From positions 620,001 to 684,000 of the forward strand of contig NZ_FOTP01000003.1 in NCBI RefSeq assembly GCF_900114605.1: 64,000 nucleotides of DNA, written 5' to 3'. The notes below the pieces were generated by a model. The model worked only from the letters and a program-made list of their open reading frames with translations, did no database searches and was not told where the DNA came from. Shown in pieces: positions 47,562-56,213 of this stretch (position 1 is its first letter; every line of letters starts with the position of its first letter). The translations under genes were made by a program, and so were the position numbers. The stretch comes from Bradyrhizobium sp. NFR13. GTDB lineage: Bacteria > Pseudomonadota > Alphaproteobacteria > Rhizobiales > Xanthobacteraceae.

Positions 47562-48209
47562 ATGAACTGGACCCGTATTGGTATTGTCGGCTTCGTGGGA
47601 TTGTGCGCCTGGGCGGCATGGCCAAAGGGCAACGACGCTGCCCCGCCGCGGCCGTTGCTGATCAAGGCAGCGTTGAAACAGGTCGATGATCCCGTCGTCA
47701 TCCTCGGTGACAGCATCGTCCAACGCGCCATCTTCCCGCGCGCAGTCTGCGGTCGGCCCATCGTCAATGCCGGGATCGACGGATCGACAACATCGAGCGG
47801 CCTCGATGCCATGCTGACGAAAGCACTCGGCGGGAAGCAGGCCGCCATGGTCGTCGTCTCCCTCGGACTCAACGATGCTGCGGGCCTTGTGAACGCCGAC
47901 TTATACCGAACCAACTATCTCGCTTTGCTCGCGACGTTGAAGTCCACGGCTCCACGAATGGCCATCGCGACCGTGACGCCCGTTGAAGCTGGCAAATCCG
48001 ATAGCGCACGCATCAACGACCGGGCGATCGAGAGTTACAACGCGTTGCTGCCCAGCATCGCCGGCGATGCTGGCGCGAGCCTTGTCACCATCCCGCCCAT
48101 GCCGGCGAAATACACAACCGATAGCGTTCACCTGAATGATGCCGGCTATGCAATCTGGACCAAGGCTGTTCTTGGCGGAGTCAGCGACGTCCTTTGCAAA
48201 GGCAAGTAA
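47562..48209 (+). CDS. SGNH/GDSL family hydrolase
   Basis: A 215-residue protein with an N-terminal signal or anchor helix (residues 5-24). The nucleophile block is VVILGDSIVQR near 45-55 (GDS with Ser near 50), the Gly block near 71, the Asn block SLGLNDAAG near 99-107, and the catalytic pair is in TTDSVHLNDAGY near 184-195 (Asp and His). It probably acts as a periplasmic esterase or deacetylase. Divergent from the secreted cysteine-rich gene. Confidence 0.9.
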   Translation: MNWTRIGIVGFVGLCAWAAWPKGNDAAPPRPLLIKAALKQVDDPVVILGDSIVQRAIFPRAVCGRPIVNAGIDGSTTSSGLDAMLTKALGGKQAAMVVVSLGLNDAAGLVNADLYRTNYLALLATLKSTAPRMAIATVTPVEAGKSDSARINDRAIESYNALLPSIAGDAGASLVTIPPMPAKYTTDSVHLNDAGYAIWTKAVLGGVSDVLCKGK

Positions 48210-48238
48210 CAGCGAAAGCGATCAACGCAGAAACCGCA

Positions 48239-48469
48239 TCAGGCCTCGTTGACGCCAACGCCGCGCTCGTCGAGCAGTTGCTGGCCTTTCAACGTGATCC
48301 TGAATTTCGGTCCCGCTGCCGGCTTGGCCTGATCGACCACCTCGACAAGCCCTTGGGCAATCAGCCCGTCAAGCACTGCGCGTTTTTCGGCATTGAGATC
48401 GAGCCCGGAAGCGCGCGCGATATCGCACATCATCGCAATACCGGCATTGCTGATATCAGCATCGATCAT
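48239..48469 (-). CDS. Small hypothetical protein, winged-helix-like
   Basis: A 76-residue soluble protein (MIDADISNAGIAMMCDIARA...). The pattern of helices and the C-terminal KFRITLKGQQLLDERG look like a winged-helix fold of the type that reads DNA, but no family is recognised. AGGAGG precedes the ATG at 48469 at ideal spacing. It is convergent with the SGNH hydrolase. Confidence 0.8.
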   Translation of the reverse strand: MIDADISNAGIAMMCDIARASGLDLNAEKRAVLDGLIAQGLVEVVDQAKPAAGPKFRITLKGQQLLDERGVGVNEA

Positions 48470-48701
48470 GATTGCCTCCTGTCGTAACCAACCAACGGAA
48501 CAGTCGCATCAGGGTTCCCGGTCTCCCGACAGGGCAAAAGTCCGCAAACACCATTGGTGAACAGGCAGGATTCAGAATTCCGGAACGTGACGATGCGGAA
48601 TGATCTGACCGGTGGTCAGGCATCCTCGGCCCGACCCGAGCGGTCAGACATTGCCCGGCGACCCAGGCGGCACTTCGTTTCAGCTAAGCGATTGATTTTC
48701 A

Positions 48702-48778
48702 TGGTACAGTTGGGTGGGCTCGAACCACCGACCTCCTGTTCCACAGACAGGCGCTCTAACCAACTGAGCTACAACTGC
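48702..48778 (-). tRNA. tRNA-His (GTG)
   Basis: A 77-base cloverleaf on the minus strand with acceptor GCAGTTG/CAACTGT, D-arm GCTC/GAGC, anticodon arm CCTGT-CTGTGGA-ACAGG (anticodon GTG), T-arm loop TTCGAGC and encoded CCA. It has no G-1 and carries A73 with a G1-U72 pair, the divergent tRNA-His form known from Alphaproteobacteria, which use a matching atypical HisRS. Confidence 0.95.
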
Positions 48779-48880
48779 ATCCTTGATCGGCCCCGAAAAG
48801 CAGGGTCGCGAACGGGCGGGAAACTAGGTGCAACGCATCTCTTTGGCAAGGCCGCGGAGGTGCAGAAAACACGGATTATG

Positions 48881-48918
48881 AGGCAAAAACAAAAGCCCGG
48901 GCCATGAGCCCGGGCTTT
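48881..48918 (-). terminator. Terminator of the first phasin gene
   Basis: AAAGCCCGGGC and GCCCGGGCTTT form a perfect 11-base stem around CATGA. On the minus strand it is followed by a T-rich tail (GCTTTTGTTTTTGCC). It lies just after the phasin stop. Confidence 0.9.
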
Positions 48919-48942
48919 CACTCGCTTTCAGATGCCAGTCGC

Positions 48943-49377
48943 TCAGGCGGCGGGCTGGAACAGCTTCGAAGCGCCGGTCTTGATCGGTTCGGCGGTCTCG
49001 GAGGCGATCTTCTGGCCGAGTTCGGCAAGCTGCTTGGTCTGACCGGTGAAGGTCTCGACCTGGCTGCGCGCAAAAGCAGTCCACAGCTCCATCGCCTGCG
49101 ACGGCGATTTCACGCCGATCAGCGACTGAGCGAAGTCGAAGCCCGCATTGGTGTTGGTCTTGGCAATGTCGAGCAGCTTGGCCGAATATTCGGCAGCGCC
49201 CTTGGTGGCCGTGCCGAACACGGCTTCAACCGTGCTGTTGTGGGTCTCGGCAGCGTCCTTGAGCTTGGCATAGCCCTCGCGCGCCTGCGAGACGCCCTTT
49301 TCGGCGAAAGCGCGGACCTGCTCCGGCACCTGGAACGGGATAACGGAAGATGAGAACGGATCGGTCGATTCGGCCAT
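48943..49377 (-). CDS. Phasin family protein (PHB granule-associated)
   Basis: A 144-residue helical protein of the phasin_2 family, which coats poly-3-hydroxybutyrate granules. An amphipathic core FAEKGVSQAREGYAKLKDAA near residues 23-42 and the family's middle helix NTNAGFDFAQSLIGVKSPSQ near 73-92 are visible. The C-terminal tail SKLFQPAA is short. The ATG at 49377 follows GAAGGA. A second phasin lies 280 bases upstream on the same strand. A pair of TGCGNCGCA boxes lies upstream (49524-49550). Confidence 0.92.
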   Translation of the reverse strand: MAESTDPFSSSVIPFQVPEQVRAFAEKGVSQAREGYAKLKDAAETHNSTVEAVFGTATKGAAEYSAKLLDIAKTNTNAGFDFAQSLIGVKSPSQAMELWTAFARSQVETFTGQTKQLAELGQKIASETAEPIKTGASKLFQPAA

Positions 49378-49523
49378 AGCGTGCATCCTTCGTGGTGGGG
49401 GTAAAACCAATAAACCCGCGGAGGCTGCGGAAGGCACCGGTGCCTTTCATCAGCTGGCGGGAAAGAGCGGCATCGCCATCAGCGATGCGTCATCGTGGTT
49501 ACCGCAATATCATGTCGGAATTG

Positions 49524-49550
49524 TGCGACGCAACAGAATATTGCGCCGCA
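49524..49550. promoter_or_regulatory. Paired TGCGNCGCA boxes upstream of the first phasin
   Basis: TGCGACGCA (49524-49532) and TGCGCCGCA (49542-49550) are two near-identical odd palindromes 18 bases apart (centre to centre), in an otherwise AT-richer region about 150 bases before the phasin start. They could bind a PHB-responsive repressor (PhaR/AniA type); that is inference. Confidence 0.5.
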
Positions 49551-49657
49551 AAATCGCATGAGACCCGGATCGAATGCGCGCCCACGTCATGGAACTTGTG
49601 GTCGCTCAATCACCGATTGCAGGCTGGAAGGACCTGGAATTCGGTCAGCTCTTCGGC

Positions 49658-50029
49658 TCAGCTCTTGGGCTTGGCGGCATCCATGGCAGCGCGGCTCATG
49701 ATCTGACCCATTTCGCTCGCCTGCTCTGCCAGCGACTTCATCTGCGACTGCACGTATTCGCTGTGGAGCCGCATGACGTCACCGAGATCCTTGGCGTGCA
49801 GCAACTGCTGGGCATAATCCAGTGACGCGGCGACGTTCTTCTCGGCATAGGCGATCGCCTTGGTGCTGACATCTTTGGCACCGGCGCGCACGGTTTCACC
49901 GCGATTTTCGATCGACGAAGCCGTGCTCTGGGCGCTGGCCAGAAATTTCTCGAATGCCTGCTTGGCTTGGTCAAAGCTGGCTTCGGCCATTGCGCGCATT
50001 TCCTTCGGAATCTCGAATTGATCGGTCAT
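49658..50029 (-). CDS. Phasin family protein (second)
   Basis: A 123-residue phasin. The core AEASFDQAKQAFEKFLASAQ near residues 14-33 and the amphipathic NVAASLDYAQQLLHAKDLGD near 65-84 are family-typical. The ATG at 50029 follows GGAGCGGGAC. It is related to, but distinct from, the phasin downstream, so the pair looks like an old tandem duplication with division of labour on granules. Confidence 0.92.
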   Translation of the reverse strand: MTDQFEIPKEMRAMAEASFDQAKQAFEKFLASAQSTASSIENRGETVRAGAKDVSTKAIAYAEKNVAASLDYAQQLLHAKDLGDVMRLHSEYVQSQMKSLAEQASEMGQIMSRAAMDAAKPKS

Positions 50030-50394
50030 GTCCCGCTCCATTTTGCATTGACGAAGCCGTCCACGGCCCCGTCTCCCGTGTCGCCCACTGCAATCTAGCC
50101 GAGCTTGGCATCGCCGATGTGACGCGGCGTCCCGTCCTCGTCCGATCCCATCGTGGACCTTTGTTTTTGTTTTGCAACCGCCAACGCGCGGGGTGCCTTT
50201 CGGTTCAGCAGAATGGCGAACCCTCGGAGCGGATTAACGTTATTGCTGCTTTGGCCTGTTGGAATGGGCCGGGGACATGGACCTGCGCGCCAGTGCGGGC
50301 GATACTAACGAAGTATTAACGATGTCATCGTTTGGCCCGCAATCTGTGACGCGGATACCGGACGGACGCCCAACGAGTCAGTCATGAAGTGCCG
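50030..50394. other. Divergent region between phasin and PdhS-like kinase
   Basis: This 365-base stretch has no gene. It holds a near-consensus CtrA-type site at 50305-50319 (CTAA-N7-TTAA), about 75 bases before the kinase start, and a lone GATTAACG near 50235. The left part should hold the promoter of the second phasin; no TGCGNCGCA box of the kind seen upstream of the first phasin was found here. Confidence 0.5.
50305..50319. promoter_or_regulatory. CtrA-like box upstream of a PdhS-type kinase
   Basis: CTAA-CGAAGTA-TTAA matches the CtrA consensus TTAA-N7-TTAA with one mismatch. It lies in an AT-rich patch upstream of the kinase gene, a plausible promoter position. Confidence 0.5.
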
Positions 50395-53300
50395 ATGAAC
50401 AATGCGGATTTTCAGTTGCGAGGCGTCGGTGATGCACGGCTTGCCGTACACGCCACCAGCAACCAGCCGGTCTGGCTGTGGTCGCGCGACGGCACCCGTG
50501 TCCTGTGGGCCAATCCGGTCGGCGCCAAGCTGTTCGGCGCCCGTAATGCATCGGACCTTTTTGCTAGGACTTTCGGGCCCGCCGATACCCATCGCCGCCA
50601 GATAGCCCTACTCGGCACACGGCTACCGGCCGGCGGAACCATGCGGCTCGAGCGCCTGCGCGGCTTTGGCGCGGCGCTGGGCAGCCTGATGACCTGCGCC
50701 TGCGCGCAGCTTGAATTTCCCGATGGCGGCAGCGGCATTCTCGTTGTCGCGGCGGAGCCGCTCGGCGGCCGCGGCATGCCGCTGATCGAACGGCTGCAAA
50801 ATCTCGTCGAGGGAATCGACACCCCGATCGCTGCCTTTGCACGGGACGGCCTGTTCGTCGGCGCCAACGAAATGGCCCGGGCTCTGCTTGGTTTTCGCAA
50901 TCTCTCCGATGCCGGCCTCGATCATGCGCGCGACGGCGCACTGAAGGACGGCCGTATCGAAACGCCTATCGGCTTTGGCCGCATGGTCCTGCAGCGCGTG
51001 GGCAGTGGCGCCGATGTTGGACTGGTGGCGCTGATCGCGCCGGGCACCGTGCATCCGGCACCGAGCGAAGAAGAACTCGAGGCTCCCGTAAAACCCGAAG
51101 CCGGCGTTGAACCGCAAAGCGCCCTTGCGGAGCCGAGCGACCTGCCTGTCGCATTCAATCAGGCCCCTGAGACGACTGACCTGAGCCAACAGGCCATCGA
51201 CATCGACGCTCCGATCGAGCCGGAAAAACCCGAGACCGGTCGCGACGCGCATCTCGAAGACGTCATCGCCGAAACCATCGCACATGCCGACGCACCGGCT
51301 GAGACTCATGCGCCCTCGCCTGCCGTGGAAGCCGTTGCTGACAAACCTGCGCCCGTTGCGCTGCCAGACATCGAGCCGCGCACGACGCCGCTCCGTTTCG
51401 TCTGGCAGATCGATGCGGAGAAGCGTTTCACACTGAACTCTGACGAGTTCATCCACCTGATCGGCCCGCGCACAGCGGCAAGCTTTGGCCGCAAGTGGAA
51501 CGATCTCACGGCCGAATTCAACCTCGATCCCGATAGTCACGTCGTCAAGGCGATGGCCACACAGCAGACATGGAGTGGCATCACGCTGCTCTGGCCGGTG
51601 GATGGCGGTGGCCGCCTGCCTGTCGAACTCTCTGGCCTGCCGCTGTTCGATCGCGAGCGCAATTTCACCGGCTATCGCGGTTTCGGCGTTTGCCGCGACC
51701 TCGATGGGATGACGCGGCTCGCCGAACAACGTCGACATGATCACGTCAGCGCCCCACCGCCCAGACCATTGTCCGCCGATGTCGCGCAGGCCGGCCCTGT
51801 CGGCGACAGTGTCAATGAACCGATTGCCCTCACCACCAACCCGATACCAGAACAGACACCACCGCCAACCACACCGGACAGCACCGTGCAACCACCCGAG
51901 AACGTCGTGCCATTTCGACCAGGCGATCCCAGATCGCCGGCACTGACGCCTGTCGAGAACAGCGCCTTCAACGAGCTTGCACGGCAATTGTCGGCGCGGC
52001 TCGAGTCGGAGACGGGACTGATCGCGAGCACGAACACACCCGAAGCGGACAGCGAGACGGACGATGCACCGACGCCTGCCCAGACCTTGTCTCAGCCAAC
52101 TGAGGCGACGTCACAGGCTGCCTGGCTGACAACGCCACCGGCTGCACCACGCGGCGAGATGATGCGCGACAAGGTGCTGCTCGACCTGATACCGGTCGGC
52201 GTCCTGATCTATCGCCTCGATCGCCTGCTATTCGCCAATCCCGCCTTCCTCGCCCGGATGAACTATCCAAGCCTGAACGCACTGGAAGAAGCAGGTGGCC
52301 TCGATGCGCTCTATGTCGGAGCTGATGTCTCTTCTGCAGCCAGCACCTCCGATGACGGCACCGCCGTCACGATTTCGGTCGGTGACCAGTCCGGCACCAC
52401 AGTGCCCGCCGAAGCGCGCCTGTACACGATTTCATGGGACAACGAGCCGGCGCATGCGCTGATTTTCTCTCCGCCCAAGGCAGAGCCAGTCGCCGCCCCC
52501 GTCGCAATCGCTGCGCCCGTTGCGGACGCGCCACTGCCCGCCGGCCATATCGATGCTGAAGATCTTGCCGCGATCCTCGATACCACGGCCGAAGGCGTCA
52601 TCATGTTCGACGCCGAAGGCAACATCAATTCTTGCAATCGCAGCGCCGAGGCGCTGTTCGGCTATAGCGGTGAACTACTGACGCAGCGGAATGTGACCGA
52701 CCTGTTCGCTGCAGAAAGCCGCCGCGTGGTGCAGGATTATCTCGCAAGCGTGAAGGAAGCCGGCGTGGCCAGCCCGATGGATCATGGCCGTGAGGCCCTG
52801 GGACAGGTGCGCGCGGGTAGCCTCGTCCCGCTGTCGATGACCATCGGCCGTACGCGCGCGGATGGACCGAACTTCTTTGCCGTGTTCCGCGACCTGACGC
52901 AGACGAAGAAGACCGAAACCGAACTGCTGAATGCACGCCGCCAGGCTGATCGTGCGGCAACGGCCAAGGCCGATGTACTGGCGCGGATCAGCCATGAGGT
53001 CCGCACGCCACTGAATGCCATCATCGGCTTCGCGGAAGTGATGGTGGACCAGCGCTTCGGCCCGCTCGGCAACGAGCGCTATGTCGAATACATGAAAGAC
53101 ATTCGCGCCTCGGGTGAACGCGTCATCGCGATCGTCAACGATCTGCTCGATCTGTCACGCATCGAGACCGGCAAGATCGACCTCGCTTTTACCACGCAGA
53201 ACCTCAACGAGATGGTGGAGCAATGCGTTGCGGTGATGCAGCCGCAGGCCAATCGCGGCCGTATCATCATCCGCACCTCGCTGGCGCATCTACTGCCGAC

Positions 53301-53655
53301 CGTCGTTGCCGACGCCCGCGCACTGCGGCAAATCACGCTGAACCTGATCGGAAATTCGATTCATCTTGCCAATGCCGGCGGTCAGGTGATCGTCTCCACC
53401 GCATTGTCCGACTTCGGCGAGATCGTGCTGCGGGTCCGCGACACCGGTCACGGCCTCAACGACAACGACCTCGCCGCCGCGATGGAGCCGTTCCGCAGTT
53501 CGACGCCAGCGGATTCTTCGGAGAGCTCCGGTGTCAGCCTATCGCTGACCAAGGCGCTGGTCGAAGCCAACAACGCACGCTTCCAGATCAAGACCGCGCC
53601 GAGTTCGGGCACGCTGATCGAGGTGGCATTTTCGAATGCGGCGGTGAAGGCCTGA
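50395..53655 (+). CDS. PAS-domain hybrid-type sensor histidine kinase, PdhS/PleC-like
   Basis: A large soluble kinase of about 1086 residues. Two PAS-like regions (about 20-60 and 130-200) are separated from a third (about 340-440) by an acidic, Pro-rich linker. A fourth PAS (about 715-840) precedes the DHp helix pair with H-box ISHEVRTPLNAIIGFAEVM (His near 866). An HATPase domain has an N-box LNLIGNSIHLANAGG and G-box VRDTGHGLNDNDL. The run FGPLGNERYVEYMKDIRASG after the H-box is typical of PleC/DivJ/PdhS kinases acting on DivK. The CtrA-like box upstream fits cell-cycle control. ATG 50395 is chosen; a GTG lies 6 bases earlier. Confidence 0.9.
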   Translation: MNNADFQLRGVGDARLAVHATSNQPVWLWSRDGTRVLWANPVGAKLFGARNASDLFARTFGPADTHRRQIALLGTRLPAGGTMRLERLRGFGAALGSLMTCACAQLEFPDGGSGILVVAAEPLGGRGMPLIERLQNLVEGIDTPIAAFARDGLFVGANEMARALLGFRNLSDAGLDHARDGALKDGRIETPIGFGRMVLQRVGSGADVGLVALIAPGTVHPAPSEEELEAPVKPEAGVEPQSALAEPSDLPVAFNQAPETTDLSQQAIDIDAPIEPEKPETGRDAHLEDVIAETIAHADAPAETHAPSPAVEAVADKPAPVALPDIEPRTTPLRFVWQIDAEKRFTLNSDEFIHLIGPRTAASFGRKWNDLTAEFNLDPDSHVVKAMATQQTWSGITLLWPVDGGGRLPVELSGLPLFDRERNFTGYRGFGVCRDLDGMTRLAEQRRHDHVSAPPPRPLSADVAQAGPVGDSVNEPIALTTNPIPEQTPPPTTPDSTVQPPENVVPFRPGDPRSPALTPVENSAFNELARQLSARLESETGLIASTNTPEADSETDDAPTPAQTLSQPTEATSQAAWLTTPPAAPRGEMMRDKVLLDLIPVGVLIYRLDRLLFANPAFLARMNYPSLNALEEAGGLDALYVGADVSSAASTSDDGTAVTISVGDQSGTTVPAEARLYTISWDNEPAHALIFSPPKAEPVAAPVAIAAPVADAPLPAGHIDAEDLAAILDTTAEGVIMFDAEGNINSCNRSAEALFGYSGELLTQRNVTDLFAAESRRVVQDYLASVKEAGVASPMDHGREALGQVRAGSLVPLSMTIGRTRADGPNFFAVFRDLTQTKKTETELLNARRQADRAATAKADVLARISHEVRTPLNAIIGFAEVMVDQRFGPLGNERYVEYMKDIRASGERVIAIVNDLLDLSRIETGKIDLAFTTQNLNEMVEQCVAVMQPQANRGRIIIRTSLAHLLPTVVADARALRQITLNLIGNSIHLANAGGQVIVSTALSDFGEIVLRVRDTGHGLNDNDLAAAMEPFRSSTPADSSESSGVSLSLTKALVEANNARFQIKTAPSSGTLIEVAFSNAAVKA

Positions 53656-53670
53656 GCGGCCTTCTCCGGT

Positions 53671-54879
53671 TTAGCGACTGAGCGCCATCGCCGCCTCGGA
53701 ACGGCGCGGCTTGCGATAGCCGACCAGCAGCGGACCGAATGAAACGGCGAAGCCGATAAAGGCCGCGACCCACGTCCATGCTGCAACATGGAGCAGCGGC
53801 GGACTGTAAGCCGGCGCGATCACGGCGCCGATCCGCGCCAGCGCCGCCACGATGATGACAGCATAGATCATCAGCGTGGTGCGTGAGGCATGCAGTGCCT
53901 GGCCGGTATGACCCAGTGTTGCCCGGCTCATGACAGCGAGCGTCATCACACCGGCCGCACCTGCCATCCATCCATGCAGGCCGGCGCTGGGCGCGACCCA
54001 TCCTGCTGTCGCTGCGGCATTCAGCAGGAAACCCAGCGGCACGAAGGCGTAACCGATATGCAGGATCAGCAGCAGGCCCTCGCGCGACGTACGATCGCCG
54101 GCCCAGCGCGCAAGACGCATGATGTGCAGCAAGCCGACCAGTGCGAGCACCAATCCCGTTAGCTCGCCAACGGGCCGCGCGATCCACAGCACCAACGCGG
54201 CGGCGCTGACGGCAATGACAATCATATCGAAACGCGCGAACGGCACTGGCAGCCGACCGGGATTCTCGCGCACCAGCCAGTTGCGGGTGAAGCTCGGAAT
54301 GATCCGCCCGCCGATCAGCGAGATCAGCAACACCACGACCGCAACGCCGATCCGGATGCTGACATCCGCGGCGCCAGCAAGATGAGCTTCAACATGAAAG
54401 GCGATGTCACCGACCAGCAGGAGCGCGACGATGCCCACCACTGGCAGATTGCGCCAGTTGCGACCCGCTGCGATCTCGCGGGTTGCAGCGGCAGCGACCA
54501 GCGTCAGGAAACTCACGTCGATCAGCATCGCCATCAGCCAGCCCGTATAGGCCGAAAATGTCAGGCAAATCCGTCCCGCGATCCAGAGGACGACCAGTCC
54601 GAGCAACGGCAGGCCGCGGATCGGCAGTCGACCGGTCCAGTTCGGAATGGCCGTGAACAGAAAGCCGGTGACCACGGCCGACATGAAGCCGAACAGCATC
54701 TCGTGAATGTGCCAATCGCGTGGCGCAAAGCCGGTGGCCAGCGCCAACCGGCCATGGAAGGCCGGCATCCAGATTAGAATTCCCAAACCGGCATAACACG
54801 CCCCGAGAAGGAAAAAGGGGCGGAAGCCGGCCGAGAACAATGGCCAATCGGCGATGGAACGAACACGAAGAGGCGTCAT
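53671..54879 (-). CDS. nnrS: NnrS family heme-copper membrane protein
   Basis: A 402-residue, roughly 12-helix membrane protein of the NnrS family, which protects iron-sulfur clusters from nitric oxide stress. It has SAGFRPFFLLGACYAGL near residues 15-31, the conserved HIHEMLFG near 55-62, and GRIIPSFTRNWL near 210-221. The ATG at 54879 is chosen because CAGGAGAGTGACG lies upstream at good spacing; the GTG at 54885 sits on top of that site. It follows the pseudoazurin gene by about 24 bases in the same operon. Confidence 0.94.
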   Translation of the reverse strand: MTPLRVRSIADWPLFSAGFRPFFLLGACYAGLGILIWMPAFHGRLALATGFAPRDWHIHEMLFGFMSAVVTGFLFTAIPNWTGRLPIRGLPLLGLVVLWIAGRICLTFSAYTGWLMAMLIDVSFLTLVAAAATREIAAGRNWRNLPVVGIVALLLVGDIAFHVEAHLAGAADVSIRIGVAVVVLLISLIGGRIIPSFTRNWLVRENPGRLPVPFARFDMIVIAVSAAALVLWIARPVGELTGLVLALVGLLHIMRLARWAGDRTSREGLLLILHIGYAFVPLGFLLNAAATAGWVAPSAGLHGWMAGAAGVMTLAVMSRATLGHTGQALHASRTTLMIYAVIIVAALARIGAVIAPAYSPPLLHVAAWTWVAAFIGFAVSFGPLLVGYRKPRRSEAAMALSR

Positions 54880-54903
54880 CGTCACTCTCCTGTTTGGAGC
54901 GCG

Positions 54904-55347
54904 TTACTTCGCAGCCACTTTCTCGAACAGCGCCGCGAACACTGTCTTTGCCTTGCCGGGATGGGTCACCGCCCTGGCTTCGGCTGCATTGGTTGGCGTA
55001 CCGACCACGACCAGTCCCACCATGCCCATGCCGTAATGCGGCGCGCATTTCACGCCGTAGACGCCGGGCTTGTCGAAGGTCACCACGAGGTCCTGGCTCA
55101 TCTTGCCAACGAAGGGCGTCGCATCGGCAGGCAACATGCCTTTGACCGATTCAACACTGTGCGCCTTGTCGGTCGACACGAATTTCACGGTATCGCCGGG
55201 CTGCACATTGACCAGTGCGGGCTCGAACACCATTGCGGTCCCGTCAGCGCCCTTGTTGAGCATTTTGACCTCGACCTCTGCAGCGCCAGCGGCGCCTGTC
55301 AGAGCGAAAAGGACGGTGGCGGTTGCAAGCATGAGAGCCTTGCGCAT
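54904..55347 (-). CDS. Pseudoazurin (type I copper protein)
   Basis: A 147-residue periplasmic cupredoxin with a signal peptide (cut after GAAGAA, near residue 23). The type I copper ligands are His in KAHSVESVKG (near 63), Cys and His in GVKCAPHYGMG (near 101 and 104) and the downstream Met. Pseudoazurins pass electrons to copper nitrite reductase and N2O reductase. Neither is in the window. It lies directly upstream of nnrS and divergent from a Crp/Fnr regulator. Confidence 0.95.
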   Translation of the reverse strand: MRKALMLATATVLFALTGAAGAAEVEVKMLNKGADGTAMVFEPALVNVQPGDTVKFVSTDKAHSVESVKGMLPADATPFVGKMSQDLVVTFDKPGVYGVKCAPHYGMGMVGLVVVGTPTNAAEARAVTHPGKAKTVFAALFEKVAAK

Positions 55348-55417
55348 CGTATTTCTCCGTAAATTCCGGTCATTTCAGCTGGATGCGGCAAGTTACGCCT
55401 GCCGTCCGGCCCCCACA

Positions 55418-55431
55418 TTGCGCCAGCGCAA
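55418..55431. promoter_or_regulatory. NnrR-type palindrome midway between pseudoazurin and regulator
   Basis: TTGCG-CCAG-CGCAA is a perfect 14-base palindrome in the Crp/Fnr format. It is nearly identical to the TTGCG-N4-CACAA site reported for Rhodobacter NnrR. It is 70-77 bases from both divergent start codons. Confidence 0.7.
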
Positions 55432-55500
55432 ACTTCCGCTTGATCGACGCCCGCAATCACGGTCTAGAAGTGCCCGGAACGGAAATCTGACGGAGAACGC

Positions 55501-56208
55501 ATGTCGGCAGTCGACAGCTCCATGGTCGTGCATCTGCCGCTGTTCGAGGGCCTCGACACCGCAGCCTGTGAGGCGATCCTGCGCGAGGCGCATTCGATCC
55601 GCGTCCCGAAGAACAAGGTAGTTTTCGAGCAGGGCGAGGACGTCCACTCGTTCTATCTGCTGCTCCATGGGCATATTCGCGCGACCAAGATGACGCCCGC
55701 CGGCGAACAGGTGATCGTGCGCTATGTTGCCACCGGCGAGATCTTTGGAATCGGCCAGGCGATCGGGCTCGCGGCCTATCCGGCAACCGCAACGGCGGTG
55801 GATGACAGCGTGGTTCTGGTGTGGCCCACCACGGTCTGGACCCACCTGGTCGCCGACTATCCCGTCCTCGCCGCCAACACGCTCAAGACCGTCGGTAGCC
55901 GGTTGCAGGAAGCCCATACGCGTGTGGTCGAGATGTCGACCCAGCAGGTCGAGCAGCGCGTCGCCCACGCCTTGCTGCGGCTGGTGAACCAATCAGGCCG
56001 CAAGACCGCACAAGGCGTCGAGATCGATTTCCAGTTGAGCCGGCAGGATATCGCGGAAATGACTGGCGCCACGGTGTTCACCGTGAGCCGCACGCTCAGC
56101 ACCTGGGAACAGCGCGGGCTGATCGAAAGCAGCCGGCAGCGCATCGTGCTGCGCGAACCCGAGACATTGCGTACGCTCGCCAACGCTGTTCCAGGTGACG
56201 ACGCGTAG
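55501..56208 (+). CDS. Crp/Fnr family regulator, NnrR/Dnr-like
   Basis: A 235-residue regulator. A cyclic-nucleotide-like effector domain covers about residues 10-130 (EQGEDVHSFYLLLHGHIRA near 40-58). The C-terminal helix-turn-helix is LSRQDIAEMTGATVFTVSRTL near 180-200. It has no N-terminal cysteine cluster, so it is not an FNR-type oxygen sensor; a nitric-oxide sensing NnrR/Dnr role fits the neighbouring nnrS and pseudoazurin genes and the NnrR-type box upstream. A Crp-like cAMP role is less likely. Confidence 0.88.
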   Translation: MSAVDSSMVVHLPLFEGLDTAACEAILREAHSIRVPKNKVVFEQGEDVHSFYLLLHGHIRATKMTPAGEQVIVRYVATGEIFGIGQAIGLAAYPATATAVDDSVVLVWPTTVWTHLVADYPVLAANTLKTVGSRLQEAHTRVVEMSTQQVEQRVAHALLRLVNQSGRKTAQGVEIDFQLSRQDIAEMTGATVFTVSRTLSTWEQRGLIESSRQRIVLREPETLRTLANAVPGDDA

Positions 56209-56213
56209 TGCGG

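Noticed and set aside
50623-51987. 454-codon open frame antisense to the PdhS-like kinase
   Set aside because: Opposite a kinase linker region; Arg/Asp/Glu-rich mirror composition with no motif.
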